Part shown: piece after piece, positions 47,229 through 59,205 of the stretch
Position numbering within the stretch: position 1 is the first letter of the stretch
How the letters are laid out: each line of letters begins with the position of its first letter
Origin: Papio anubis
Taxonomy: Eukaryota > Chordata > Mammalia > Primates > Cercopithecidae
Length of the DNA: 64,000 nucleotides
Assembly (NCBI RefSeq): GCF_008728515.1
Contig: NC_044984.1
Span: 122,073,349-122,137,348 of the forward strand
Direction of reading: 5' to 3'
Position numbers and translations under genes: made by a program
Notes under the pieces: model-generated
The model's database searches: none
Told to the model about the DNA's origin: nothing
What the model saw: the letters and a program-made list of their open reading frames with translations, nothing else

Positions 47229-48261
47229 CTTTTTAATCAATGTGGTTAACAGTGCACTTCAGGGCAGACAACCCCTCAATGCTGAGAAGGAATGAGGTTT
47301 TTGATGGAGCCTTGGCCCTCCCAAGAAATCCATTCTCCCTCTTGGAAAAGCTCCCCGGTGGACCATTACACATCACTTTATTACATCCAGCCACCTGCAA
47401 GATGACCATTTTATCACCACCTATTCATCATGTTGTCTGCTTTTTGGAAGTGCTGTATTAAAATGTCGCCTGCATTCCCATCTGCAGCAGAATCTCTCCA
47501 TGTTAGGTACTGCGTGATCATGGTCAATACAGGCGATAACGTAAAAAATGCTGGCCTAGGAGGAGATTTCTGGACAACTAGTTTGTGGTTCAAAACACTA
47601 GAGAAATAAACTATGCCCATTAAAGACTCGATGAGAAGACTTGACAAGCACAATGAGAATCACGGCTGAGAAATGACTGGGAAGTGTGCACCACCACGCT
47701 TTATACCCAACTGTGGAATGGGAAGGCTGTGACTGTGCCTGTCAATCACCAATGCTGTCAAAGGCTGGATGGGGGTTGACCTCCCCTCCCTCATGGGGAG
47801 CTGCCATGGAGGCCGCCTATGGGAACCTGGAAGCATCTTGTCCTACACAAGCGTTTATCTTACTCCAGCAGGGGGTAGCTGGTCTCTCAGTCTCTGTCCC
47901 TAGAGCAGAATACAATCTTGTCTTACTTCTGTTTCTGCTTCACTGTCAAATTATCCCAGTTTCCACATTAGTAAAACAAGGATAACAGTAGCATGTGCCA
48001 TTATTCACTTCCACAATTAACCGTCTTAATGCCTGGTGCTTAGATTTGGGGGTCTGGTTTATAATGAGGTATTGAGCAAGCCTAGTCTTTTCTTATTATG
48101 ATTTATTTCTAGCCACCCTCTCTGTTGACCGTTTCCTCCATCTGCTCTGCTTCCAATCCTTCCTAGCTTTGGGGTTCTCACAAATACCTTATAACCTCGA
48201 GTTATAACCACCTGGTGTTGGGCCTTAGCTCTGTACCACTGACTGGCCTGGGGTTCCAAAG
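47229..48261. other. Unassigned sequence
   Basis: Nothing recognised. Confidence 0.5.
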
Positions 48262-48266
48262 GAGAG

Positions 48267-48630
48267 TGTATTAGTCCATTTTCACATTGCTATGAAGAAA
48301 TACCAAAGACTGAGTAATTTATAAAGGAAAGAGTTTTAATTGACTCACAGTTCTGCATGGCTGAGGAGACCTTAGGAAACTTTCACTCATGGCCGAGAGG
48401 CAGGCACCTTCTTCACAGGGCGGCAGCATGGAGTGAGTGCAAGCAGAGGAAATGCCAGATGCTCATAAAACCATCAGATATCGTGAGAACTCACTCTCAT
48501 AAGAACAGTATGGGGGAAACCGCCCCCATGATCCCATTATCTCCACCTGGTCCCACCCTTGACATGTGGGGATTATGGGAATTACAATTCCAGATGAGAT
48601 TTTGGGTGGGGACACAGTCAAACCATATCA
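48267..48630 (-). mobile_element. MST-type MaLR solo LTR, antisense
   Basis: The reverse strand starts TGATATGGTTTGACTGTGTC and ends GGACTAATACA. Perfect 5-bp target duplication GAGAG at 48262-48266 and 48631-48635. The 170-codon frame at 48357-48869 is a chance read-through of this LTR. Confidence 0.92.
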
Positions 48631-48999
48631 GAGAGGGTATATGCCTGTCCCACCTAGGTCCAGTGTGTACACCTGTTCTCATAGCTGTGGCTCCAGGGAT
48701 AAGGGCACAAGGATGGAGAAAGGAGGTTTCTTCCAGGCCGGTGAGTTGGGCAGGCTGTTTAGGAGACATGATGAGGAGGAGAAGGTGGGCATTCCTCAGC
48801 TCTTTGTTCTTCAGTATCATGGGACAGTATTTGAACACCAGGACTTGCTCTTTTGTTCTTAACACCTGAAGAGTCAGGGCTTCATGTCATTACGTGCTCA
48901 GAATCTCAGTGCTCAGAGGCCCCGAGACCCTGTGTGCCTGGCCCACCTTCCTGCATGAACTTCTCTCCGCCCTCCCATTCCCCACAAACCGCATGGCCA

Positions 49000-49340
49000 T
49001 GTGCCAGTTCTATGACCCAGACTGGTTCCTACTTCTGGGCGTTTCCATTTGAGCCATTCCCTTTCCATAGAACCCTCTTCTTGTGGGTTCATTCAGGTCA
49101 TTCTCAAATAGTTCTAGTCCTTCTCACACACCAACCTGTTTCCTATCCTTCAAAGCATTCCTCATTCTCAAATATTATCTTAGGCATTTACTTTTCACCA
49201 ATTTATTGTATTAGTTTTCTCACTAGACCACAAGCACCATGAAACAGGGGGGTGTTGCTGCTGTCACCCACAACGTACCCACAAGGCGTACATAGAGGGG
49301 CTCTCATGTTTTTAAACATTGAATGAATAAGCTGGCATCT
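49000..49340 (+). mobile_element. L2 3' end
   Basis: CTAGACCACAAGCACCATGA and ATTGAATGAATAAGC at the right end, with L2-like upstream text (CAGGTCATTCTCAAATAG). Confidence 0.6.
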
Positions 49341-49707
49341 CTGTCTTTTCTTAGCTGAGATTCCTGTTCCTCCTTTCCCTTTACTTGCTCCAAAAGTGAC
49401 GTCAGATTTAAATGCACTGTGATCTGATCTCTCTGTGAGTCAAGGTATGACACCAGCCAGGTATCTTCTCCTCTCCATTTCCACCTTCCATCAACCACCT
49501 AAACCTGAAACTGAAATGTGACTGGTCTTGGCAGTCAGTTGTGTGTTTTAGATAAATATGTGTGGGCAGGTCATTGTAACACTATGAATTTCCAATAAGC
49601 CAGATTTCAGCCACCAGAGAAGTCAAATGGATGGATTGGTTGTGAATGTCCATGCAAGGCCGGCCATGAGACTGAGTGAGCGGCCCTGTTCTGTGCTGTG
49701 CAGAATC

Positions 49708-49940
49708 CTGACCACACACAGCACAGAGGCTTGGGGCAGGGGCGTCACTGCCCCCCAAGAGTGCGTTCTTGAAAGGTGCGATGTCCTCCCTGGCACAGGA
49801 CCCGGTGACTGTTGTCTCTGGTAAATATCTGCTAAATGCATCGATGAGTAGACTAATGGGTGGATGAACTCTACTTCTCTGATGATGAAAGACTCATCAA
49901 ATCAACACACCCTGCTCAGGAGTGGAAGTGGGTCCATTGC
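49708..49940. repeat. Inverted repeat, left arm (233 bp)
   Basis: Pairs with the reverse complement of 51231-51463 at about 87-88% identity by hand alignment, with only two single-base gaps. Shared text includes AGTGCGTTCTTGAAAGGTG and GAACTCTACTTCTCTGA. Its TAAATATCTGCTAAA looks L2-like, but the two arms are far more alike than independent L2 copies would be. Confidence 0.93.
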
Positions 49941-50281
49941 AAAACATTCTGTGCTCCATCATGTGGAACAATGCCACCTAGATTTCTATGCCTTGCCATT
50001 TAGCTCCAAGGGCTCAGTAGCCAACAGGCCCCACCTGCTCAGGCGGTCCAGATCTGCCTCTGTTGTTGAGCTGAGGCCACACTCCTCCCAGGCAGCCAGT
50101 TGGTGCTGGAGCAGGGCACTGCAGAGACGTTGGGGTCTGACCCATTCCCTCCAACGCAGCACTCCTCTAATGGGCACCCCCACGCTGGAGCCCCCATCTG
50201 TGCTGGCTTGGGCTTTGTCAGATCCCTTTCCCAAACCCTCCCTGTCCAGCCCCACTTCCTCCCTCTTCTAACGTTCAGAGG

Positions 50282-50823
50282 TGTGATGGTTAATATTGAG
50301 TGTCAACTTGATTGGATTGAAGGATATGAAGTATATTCCTGGGTGCATCTAGGAGGGTGCTGCCAAAGAAGATTAATATTTGAGTCAGTGGACTGGGAAA
50401 GGCAGACCCACCCTCAATCTGAATGGGCACCATCCAGTCAGCTACCAGCGTGGATAGAGTAAAGCAGGCAGAAGAAGCTGGAAGTAACCTACTTGCTGAG
50501 TCTTCTGGTCTTCCTCTTTCTCCCATGCTGGAGGTTTCCTGCCCTCAAACATCAGACTCCGAGTTCTTTAGCTTTTGGACTCTTGGACTTAGGTTTGCCA
50601 GGAGCTCTTGGGCCTTCGACTGAAGGCTGTGCTGTCAGCTTCCCTGCTTTTAAGATTTGGCTTCTTTGCTGCTCAGCTTAGGTTCCGTGCTCCTCAGCTT
50701 GCAGACAGCATATTGTGGGACTTCACCTCATAATCGTGTGAGTCAACACTCCTGAATAATCTCCCCTTCATGTATACATCTATCCGATTAGTCCTGTCCC
50801 TCTAGAAAACCCTGACCAATACA
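50282..50823 (+). mobile_element. ERVL-type LTR (MLT2-like)
   Basis: TGTGATGGTTAATATTGAGT, TCAACTTGATTGGATTG, AGCTTGCAGACAGCATATTG, CTCATAATCGTGTGAGTC, and CCCTGACCAATACA at the end. No convincing target duplication. Confidence 0.75.
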
Positions 50824-51230
50824 ATGGGTATTGCCTCCAGTAAACGGCCTGCATTCCTAACACTATTTCAGCATCTACTTCCCGGAGAGGCAAATTAAGG
50901 ACGTTTTTCCCATGCATACATTAGAGGTGCCAAACTGTCAGTTAGTTTAGAAAGATTGAATTATTTGACAACACATAAACACTGGAAGGCCACGAGTAAA
51001 AATATAGCTCTCCTATCTTTTCTTGTGAAGGTGGGAGCTCTGGTAACTGGACTCCTTTTCCTCCCTGGCAGCCAGCATGGGTGGTGAGGAGTCCCCTTCG
51101 CAAGGGGTCTCTCCTCCCAGTCTCCAGAAGCCCCCGCACCGTACTATTTATCGGGGCATTGGAGGTGAACGGAAGTTACAGTCACTAGGATGTTTGTGCT
51201 GGATTATTTCCAACACAAAATAATTCAGTG

Positions 51231-51463
51231 GCAAGTGGACCCACTTCCACTCCTGAGCAGAGCACGTTGATTTGATGAGTCTTTCATCCTCAGAGAAGTA
51301 GAGTTCATCCACGTTTTAATCTACTTATTGATTCTTTTAGCAGATATTTATAGGGAGAAGCATTCACCAGGTCCTGTGCCAGGGAGGTCATCACACCTTT
51401 CAAGAACGCACTGTTGCGGGGCAGTGACGCCCCTCCCCAGGCCTCTGTGCTGTGTGCGGTCAG
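51231..51463. repeat. Inverted repeat, right arm (233 bp)
   Basis: Same length as the left arm and in opposite orientation. The 1290-bp spacer contains an ERVL LTR (50282-50823). Confidence 0.93.
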
Positions 51464-52353
51464 GGGTAAAAGGGAAATTAAACTTTTTTTGAAAACCATG
51501 GTCTTTATGGGTAAGCAGGAGAGAAACTAAGAGGACCAGTTATTTCTAGGGAACAGGGAGAGTCCGTAGTTGTTTTGGAAAGTTTTTAAAATGCCAATAC
51601 AATTATGGGTCTTAGAAAATTCCACAGCGTGCTTCACTCTGACTACCGACCTAGCCCCGTGTGGGGCCTAGATGCTGTCCTCAGCCCCAAGAGATGACAG
51701 GGGTCATTGCAAATTCCCTGAGCACTGGGGCCAGGTAAAGGTGGAGTGGTGGCTGCAAGGTTGGGTCAAGGTCAGTGCTGTGCCCTGCCCGCTCTTACTG
51801 CTCTTCTGACCCTGGCTGAATCCATGCAGTCTGCCTTAGGGAAATCATTTCATTTGAATAAGATGTTGAGAGTCGTAGGATCCCAGAACAAGTTGGACGC
51901 AGCAGCTGTCTCCTTGGCCAGCCTTCAGCCGAGCTGCTGTGTCCTTTATCTCAACTTCACTGAGTTTCCTACATCTTGAAACTTGAAAAAATTTATTATT
52001 TAGCTGAATTCTTCATTTTATTCCATTTATGGATGAGCATTTAGGAGGGCAATAAAAGTAAAGTTGGGTAAAAATAAAAGCCCTTCTTTTGTTAATGAGA
52101 GACATCTGTTTATTTATCTTTTTTCTTTTAATGTGCATTTGCTTAACAGGCAAGTTTTTATTTAAATATCAGTTGAGGCTCTCATGACTTTGAGAAATTT
52201 ATCAGAGTCATGGCCATTTTTTTTTTTCTTGGTAGTTAAAGATGCATTTAGGAAGGCTGCTGGTGTTTACTGGGATGAGGAAGACTGGGAGAGGGAGGGG
52301 CAGGTTTAGGAAAAAGGGGTGAAATAAAGGGCTTGAGAAGGCATGTTCCTGTG
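51464..52353. other. Unassigned sequence
   Basis: Nothing recognised; AT-rich right half. Confidence 0.5.
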
Positions 52354-52508
52354 CTAGGTGGAATAATGGTCCCCTGAAGACGTCCACGACCGAATCCCCA
52401 GAACCTGCGAATACATTACTGTATGTGGAAAATGAGATTTGCAGATTTGCTTAAGAAAAGGATTTTGCTATGGAAGAGATGATCCGGGTTGATCCATGGG
52501 CCACTGAC

Positions 52509-53250
52509 ATGGTTTGGATCTGTGTTGCCACCCAATCTCATTTCTAATTGTCAATCTCAGTGTTGGAGGTGGCGCCTGGTGGGAGGTGATTGGATCATGG
52601 GGCAGATTTCCCTCTTGGTGCTATTCTCATGATGCTGAGGGAGTTCTCCTGAGATCTGATCATTTAAAAGTGCATGGCACCTCCCCCACCTCACCTTCTG
52701 CCTCCTCACCTCCCCTCGCCTCACTTCCCCCCACCTCACTTTCCCCACCTCGCCTCCCCCGCCTCACCTCCCCTAACCTTGCCTCTACCTCTCCCCACCC
52801 CCTCCCCGCCTTGCCTCTCCCCCGCATCCCCTCCCCCGTGCCCCTGCCTCTCCTCTCCCTGCCTCGCCTCCACCCCGCCCCGCCTCTGCTTTGCCTCCCC
52901 ACAAAACCCCGCCTCGCCTCCACCCTCTACCTGCCTCACCTCTCCCCCGCCTTGCCTCCCCGCCCCTCTCTCCCTGTTCCCCGCTTTGCCTCCCCACCCC
53001 CGCTCTCCCTTGCCTCTCCCCTATCCCACCTCGCCTCCCCCAGCCTTGCTCCTGCTCTTGCCATGTCAGATGTGCCTGTTTCCCCTTCACCTTCCGTAAT
53101 TGAAAATTTCCTGAGGCCTCCCCAGAAGCCAAGCAGATGCCAGCATCATGCTTCATGTACATCCTGTGGAACTGGGAGCCAATTCAACCTCTTTTCTTTA
53201 TAAATTACACAGTCTCAGGTATTTTTTTATATCAATGTGAGACTAATGCA
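52509..53250 (+). mobile_element. MST/MLT1A-type LTR with a hugely expanded C/T tract
   Basis: The 5' part, TGACATGGTTTGGATCTGTG through GAGATCTGATCATTTAAAAG, and the 3' part from GCTCTTGCCATGTCAGATG through CTTTATAAATTACACAGTC are ordinary MaLR LTR. Between them (52674-53056) the normally short C/T stretch is about 380 bp long. Flanks GCCAC and GCAAC suggest the 5-bp target duplication. Confidence 0.87.
52674..53056. repeat. Imperfect pyrimidine minisatellite (CCTCNCCTCCCC-like)
   Basis: The + strand is almost only C and T, with scattered A/G in words such as GCCTCGCCTCC and CCCCACCTCAC, period irregular (about 10-14). It keeps three frames open on one strand and yields a spurious 229-codon Pro/Ser/Leu frame (52514-53203). 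Confidence 0.92.
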
Positions 53251-53459
53251 ACTCATACAGGGATCCCGAGGCTCCTTGTGAGAGTGGGCAGGAGGGTCAG
53301 GCAGAGAAGATAATGCAGGGGTACAAACCAAGGAATATGGGTGCCTCTGGAAGCTGGGAGAGGCGCAAATGAATTCTCCCCTAGAGCCTCCAGAGGAAAC
53401 GCAGCCCTGCTTATACCATGATCTAAGGACTTCTGACCTTTAGAACTATACGATAGTAA

Positions 53460-53762
53460 GGCCGGGAGCGGTGGCTCAAGCCTGTAATCCCAACATTTTG
53501 GGAGGCCAAGGCAGGCAGATCACCTGAGGTCACGAGTTCGAGACCAGCCTGGCCAACACGGTGAAACCCCATCTCTACTAAAAATGCAAAAATTAGCTGG
53601 CCCTGGTAGCACATGCCTGTAGTCCCAGCTACTTGGGAGGCTGAGGCGGGAGAATCGCTTGAACCCAGGAGGCAGAGGTTGCACTGAACAGAGGTTATAC
53701 CACTGCACTCCAGCCTGGGTGACAGAGAGAGACTCCATCTCAAAAAATAAAAATAAAAAAGT
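53460..53762 (+). mobile_element. Alu, sense
   Basis: GGCCGGGAGCGGTGGCTCAA to an A-rich tail. Imperfect target duplication around ACTATACGATAGTAA (53445-53459) and 53763-53777. Confidence 0.95.
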
Positions 53763-53779
53763 ACTACACAATAATAAGA

Positions 53780-53822
53780 GTGTGTGTGTGTGTGTGTGCG
53801 TGCGCGCGTGTGTGTGTGTGTT
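53780..53822. repeat. (TG)n with CG steps
   Basis: Alternating purine-pyrimidine tract including GTGCGTGCGCGCGTGTG, a strong Z-DNA-prone sequence. Confidence 0.9.
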
Positions 53823-54019
53823 TAGGCTGCTGGATTTACGGTGATTTATTACAGCAGCAACAGCAAATGAAAATGGTCTCTAAGCACATTGCTCCCTGAG
53901 TGCTGCAGATCACATTCAATATTAAGGGATTTCACTGGCAGATGGGCCAGGAGTACAGCCATGAACAGCATTTTCATGGCATCGGGTAATAACAATAAAG
54001 CTAGTCTTCATATGATGCT

Positions 54020-54236
54020 TCTTACATGGGGAAGACACTGTTAATATTGGCTCATTTAGTTTTCACAACAAACCTGTGAGGCAGGCGTGTGCACCATTCC
54101 CAGTGGCAAATGAAGAAACTGAGGCCCAGGGATGTAGAGCGTATGGCTCCAGGTTGCCCAGCTGGCAGGAGAGAGAGATGGGATCTGATTCAGGGTGTCT
54201 GGCTCCAGATTCCAGGACCCTAACTACTGCCCTGAA
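54020..54236 (-). mobile_element. MIR, antisense
   Basis: CATTTAGTTTTCACAACAAACC, AAATGAAGAAACTGAGGCCC, and GGTTGCCCAGCTGGCAGG are classic antisense MIR. Confidence 0.82.
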
Positions 54237-54540
54237 CTGCCTCTTCTGGAAGGTTGTGTTTTGAATATAAAATTTGTACTCACAGAATCAAAAGTGACCT
54301 TTCATAGAATTTCACCAAGTGATTCTCACAGCATATAATTTCTTAGTTAGGGAAATTATACCAAAAAAAAAAAAAGCACATTGGGGACTTGCAAATACAT
54401 ACTCTGAATATACAAGATTTAGCAAAGGCTATCCAAGTGGAGGAATTTACAACGACCTTTGAGAAATATTAGCAGAACCATATGCTTTTGTAGTTGCTAT
54501 TATTATTAACCTGTATATACATACAATATGCTATATGATT

Positions 54541-54841
54541 TCATTTATTTATTTTTTGAGATGGAGTCTCACTCTGTCGCCCAGACTGGGGTGTAGTGGC
54601 ATGATCTCAGCTCACTGCAACCTCTGCCTCCTAGGTTCAAGCAATTCTCGTGCCTCAGCCTCCCAAGTAGCTTGGATTACAGGTGCACGCCACTATGCCT
54701 GGCTAAGTTTTGTAATTTTTGGGAGAGACAGCATTTCACCATGTTGGCCAGGCTGGTCTTAAACTCCTGACCTCAAGTGATCCGCCCACCTCGGCCTCCT
54801 AAAGTGCTGGGATTACAGGCATGAGCCACCATGCCCTCGGC
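54541..54841 (-). mobile_element. Alu, antisense
   Basis: TTATTTATTTTTTGAGATGG to GAGCCACCATGCCCTCGGCC. Diverged AluS/J. Confidence 0.94.
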
Positions 54842-57349
54842 CATGATATGCTGTTTTTAAAATGCTTTTATCTTAATTTCCTTTAAGTATCCTCAATCAT
54901 CTTTATTTCTTGGCCCAGCAAACCCTTTTATCTTAGACATGACAAAGGTCCTGTTTATTCCAAATTAGATGAATTGTTCATGTGTTCTGCGTAAGTAATG
55001 GACACTAATGTAGCTTTATAGAACTTGCAAAACAATTAATGACTATTGTTGGTTTAGAGTTTGATATGGAGACGTGGATTTTTTTGAACCACCTGCAAAT
55101 GACTTTGTAAACAGTTTAAATATATTTCACTGCACCTGAGTAAAAATTGTCCTTTTACTATTCTTACAATCATTATTACAAAAGCTATTTAAATTACTGT
55201 TTAATTGCATCTGTACTACTTAACTAATTTAATGTAAAATTAAACTTTTAATGTGTGACTAAATCTCCTTAAGATCGTAACCTTATAACCCTCTCCCTTC
55301 TCCCCTCAACAATTTCAGCACCTAACAGAGGTAACCAGCAATAATGGTTGAGGATAAATCATGTTGTACTCTTGCTGGGTATTTTTTTCCATACAGATAT
55401 AACTGCGTGTGCTATTTTGGAGCTTGTTCTTCATAGTACACACAGGACACCTCAGTTTGCACCACTGTCTCCATGCTAAGTGGTATCAGGAAATAAAGTG
55501 GCATTTTTATCACTGACTTAAAATTCCTCCTTATCAACTACCATTGCCAGCTCTGCCACTTTTGGGGAAGCTGGTGTGGCAGGCTCCATCTTCCTTCCCT
55601 ACTTCTGTTCTTTATCCCAGAGCTTAGGAGAAGGGGCATCTCTCGAGCACAAGGGAGGCTTGGAGGGTCCTTGCTCTGTGCAAAGCCCCTCCCAGCCAGC
55701 CAGCTTCCCTCTAGAGTCTTCCTGATTAATCACTCACTCCACAGTCTCCTCTCGCTGAAGTCGCTGCAGCTAAGCCAAGCGGTAGCAAAGACTTGGATCT
55801 AATATTGAAAATTCAAATTTAATTCCCCCTCCTAATGCCTAAAAGGTTGCGGTTTGGCTCCAGTTCTTGACAATGGCCTTTCACAGCATCTCACCAAGTG
55901 GATTCTCACAGCACTAAGGTGCCATCTCTGCATTTGACTTCAGGGCAAGCTTATTCGCACTGAATAAGCAGAACCAGTTCAAGGAACAGAGGCTATTTCC
56001 TGGGCGTTGGGGTGGCCCGAGAGAGTGGGCACACATGCCACCTTCCCCAATTCACCTCTCTGTATATAAGAAGGATAATAATTCCATCTTTCAATGTTCC
56101 AAGTAGCTAAGCAAACTTGTTGGGAACCTTCCTTCAAGCTTTAAGAGGGAAGTCGCATCCTATCAGATAGATCTTTATTTTCTGCTTCAAAACCTAATGA
56201 AGAAGAATCCTTTCCTACTCACGCTTCCCCGATGTGGGGTGAGAATGAAGTCATGCTTTGGCAAATGTGGTCCCTGAGACCATCTGTCCCTTGGACAGCA
56301 TCACATACCTGCCCAATTCCTGCTCCTCGTGGAAGCATCTGGGTTAAGTAAGTGTGCACAGACAAGCTGAGAATTTGGAATTGTTTCTTTCCACTTAAGA
56401 CTTAGAGATCTTTGCTTTTGTTCTTGTTTTCTACATCTTATTATGTCCTATTGGGTTCTCTTCAATTCAAAAAGTGTTTTATAATAGTCAAATAGCCTCT
56501 ATCCTGTGCCTGACTTTGTGTTTTAGGGACACCGCATAGGGACAATTTAAGCCCAAGAGCAGCCCACAGTGTGCTCACAGTCCAGGGAAGAGATGGCCAT
56601 GTAGACAAAGAAGACCCACAAGCTTACAGAGCCATACTATCTGGGATTGTCACTGGCATTTCATTTTCCTAGCATGAGTTTCTCTGAAGTTGTTCTGTAT
56701 TTCCAGTACTTTCTCTTTGGAGCATCAATTGAGTAGGATTGAATGCCTAATAAATTAGCCAGCCTGGATGCGACAAGATTTTCTCAAATCACAGTAGATC
56801 ATCAGCCACCAGTGCCATTGCCATTGGCTTTTCCTTGACCAATTGTCATTGCTGATAATTAATTACAGGTCCTAAATCCAAAGTATCATTCTAGAGATAA
56901 CAAATAACAGAAAGCTTTTCTGTTGGATTCTCTCTTTATTTTATTGTGAAATCCCCTCCCTTCCCTTCTCCCAGAGAGCTCCTGCAATGGGTCTTTGTAT
57001 GCAAAATTCTAATTCTCATTCTTAGATCTTGCATGCCTTTTTTCCTCTCCTACACTGGAACCTTTGTTTTATTTCTTTATATTGTCTATTATTCCAACAC
57101 TAAAAGGAAATAATTCCATGAACATTGACCTTGGTATGGGCAGAATGTTAATTAACACTGGGAGAAATGCCAGAGTGCCTTCAGGTGCCATCCAAGAAAC
57201 AATTGTTTTACTTTTAATGGCAAAGTTCTGCATAGAAAGTGAGGAGAAGAAGCAGGTCCTCATTGTTGAGTAAGACAGCTGAAAGTGGGCCAACTCTGGG
57301 GAGTGGCTTTCTTAGCCAGGGCATTCTGCTAGGTAAAAGCCTGGTTTTG
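54842..57349. other. Low-repeat stretch, unassigned
   Basis: No recognised repeat in 2.5 kb. Contains one partner (55876-55913) of a short direct repeat with 54297-54333. Confidence 0.5.
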
Positions 57350-57656
57350 ATTTTTTTTTTTTTTTTTTTTTTTTGAGACAGAGTCTTGCTCTGTCACTTA
57401 GGCTGGAGTGCAGTGGCACAATCTTGGCTCACTGCAACCTCTGCCTCCTAGGTTCAAGCGATTCTCCTACCTTAGCCTCCTGAGTAGCTGGGATTACAGG
57501 CGTGTACCACTACACCCAGCTAATTTTTGTATTTTTAGTAGAGACAGGGTTTCACCATGTTAGCCAGTCTGGTCTTGAACTCCTGACCTCAAGTGATCCG
57601 CTTGCCTCGGCCTCCCAAAATGCTGAGATTACAGGCATGAGCCACCGCGCCCAGCC
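57350..57656 (-). mobile_element. Alu, antisense
   Basis: About 25 T, then a complete body ending GAGCCACCGCGCCCAGCC. Confidence 0.95.
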
Positions 57657-58231
57657 TGATCCTGATTTTGTTGTGAATTGTGGTTTTGATGCAACAAGAA
57701 CTCATAGGTAAAAATGGTTGCTCCCAAAAATGAACTGTTTTTGATCCTTTAGTAATTACTAAAATTACTAAATAAAATAAATCAAATAATGTGCTTAAGG
57801 GAACGCAGTCAAGGTTTCCAGTTCTCACTCTGCAACAAAGATGAGAGACTAGACTTGTTGCTTTTTTTTTTTTCCCCTAGACCTCAGGTTCCCTTATCAG
57901 AAAAATGAGAGGGTGGGTAAGTTTCAGGTGTCTCAAGCATTTTGGGGGAGATATGCATCCAGTGTTGTACTAATCAAAGCCAAACTCTCCCACAGTCAAC
58001 CCTGGGCGGCCAGGCAAACTATATCCCCATCTTGGAGTTTCATGAGGTGTAATTAAAATATTAATGATTCTGAAAGTCCTGCAAGAAAGAAACTTGTTTA
58101 AATGTACATGATTCTTCTTTCATTCCATTCACTTCCTTCTCAAATATTTTATAGGAATATCAAAAAGGGATGGATATGAATGGGCTACATGCCTAAACTA
58201 TGGTAATTCAAGTCAACAACCCTATTGTATC

Positions 58232-58618
58232 ACTTTGCTAGGGTTGCCATAACAAAGTACAACAAACTGAGCAGCATACACAACAGAAATGGATTCTCTC
58301 ACCATTCTGCAGGCCAGAAGTCTGATATCAAGGTATTGGCAGGGCCGTGATCCCTCTGAGGGCACTAGGGGGCTCTCTTTTCCAGTTCTCTCTTCTTGAA
58401 AACTGGTGAACTTTTGGCATTTTGTGGCTTGTAGCAGCAGCGTAACTACAATATTTACGTGAGGACCTTTCTGGGTGTGTGTCTTTGTGTCTCCAAATTT
58501 TTCTTTTTCTTAGGATACCAGCCATCTTGAATTGGGGTTCTATACATGTGCAGTGGCCCTAGGAGAGTCAAGAGTTCAACCTATGGGTTTTGGCAGGGGA
58601 CACAGTTCAACCTGTAAC
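58232..58618 (-). mobile_element. Old MLT1/MaLR-type LTR, antisense, with deletion
   Basis: GCTAGGGTTGCCATAACAAAG, GGCCAGAAGTCTGATATCAAG, TGTGTCTTTGTGTCTCC, and GGGGACACAGTTCAACCTGTAAC follow a common antisense LTR, with the distal part shortened. Confidence 0.65.
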
Positions 58619-58639
58619 ACAAGTGCTCAGCGCGTTTCC

Positions 58640-59205
58640 CCAGGTGGCTTCTGTGTCCTGCCTTTCCACCCCCTTTCCCATCTCCCACTTATTTCCAGCC
58701 TCCATCACCTCTACCACGGATGTTCTGCCTTCCAGTTGGTCTCCTGGCATGTCCTATCAGCTCCTTTAATCTAATGGTCGTATTGCACCTCATAGGATTT
58801 TTCCAAATGCAGTTCTGATCCTCTCTCATCTCCACCTGTCCTTTGGTCTCCCTCAGGCTTGTAACTCCTCCCTGGCTTCCCACTATCCTTGGGATAAAAA
58901 CTTCAAATCCTTATCTGTATATGCTTCTGCAGGCTTATCTTTCACTGTGTTCTACCACCTGCCTCCAGTGGTCCCGCCATTCTCCCAAGGCCTCTGTCAT
59001 TTCTTTTGCACCTGCTCTTCTACCTGGAACACTGACCTCCTCATCAGCCTTTGCCTGGCATCCTCCAGGCACTGACTGTTTCTCTTAGGGGAGCTGAGAA
59101 CATGTCTGCTTTTTATCTGCCATATCTAAAGCTCCTGGCTTAATATGTGGCATAAGGTAGGAGCCCAGTAAACATTTGCTGAGTGAGTGAATGAAAGAAT
59201 TAATG
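58640..59205 (+). mobile_element. L2 3' end, the longest in the window
   Basis: CTTCCCACTATCCTTGGGATAA, CACCTGCTCTTCTACCTGGAA, and AGTAAACATTTGCTGAGTGAG follow the L2 3' region. Confidence 0.75.

Larger units (their letters stand above)
52354..53880 (+). mobile_element. Old LTR (MLT1-like) split by an MST-type LTR, an Alu and a TG repeat
   Basis: Pieces 52354-52508 (GGTGGAATAATGGTCCCC; CCCAGAACCTGCGAATACAT), 53256-53444 (AATTCTCCCCTAGAGCCTCC; GAAACGCAGCCCTGC) and 53823-53880 (TTTATTACAGCAGCAACAGC) are one LTR in order. The exact family is not assigned. Confidence 0.7.

Noticed and set aside
48357..48869. 170-codon open frame
   Set aside because: Reads through an antisense MST LTR and its flank; no start context, splice site or family motif.
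49864..50271. 135-codon open frame
   Set aside because: Overlaps one arm of the inverted repeat and unassigned DNA; no motif or conservation evidence.
52514..53203. 229-codon open frame, the longest in the window
   Set aside because: Composed of an LTR plus a pyrimidine minisatellite. Pro/Ser/Leu low complexity, with long frames open on the other strand too.
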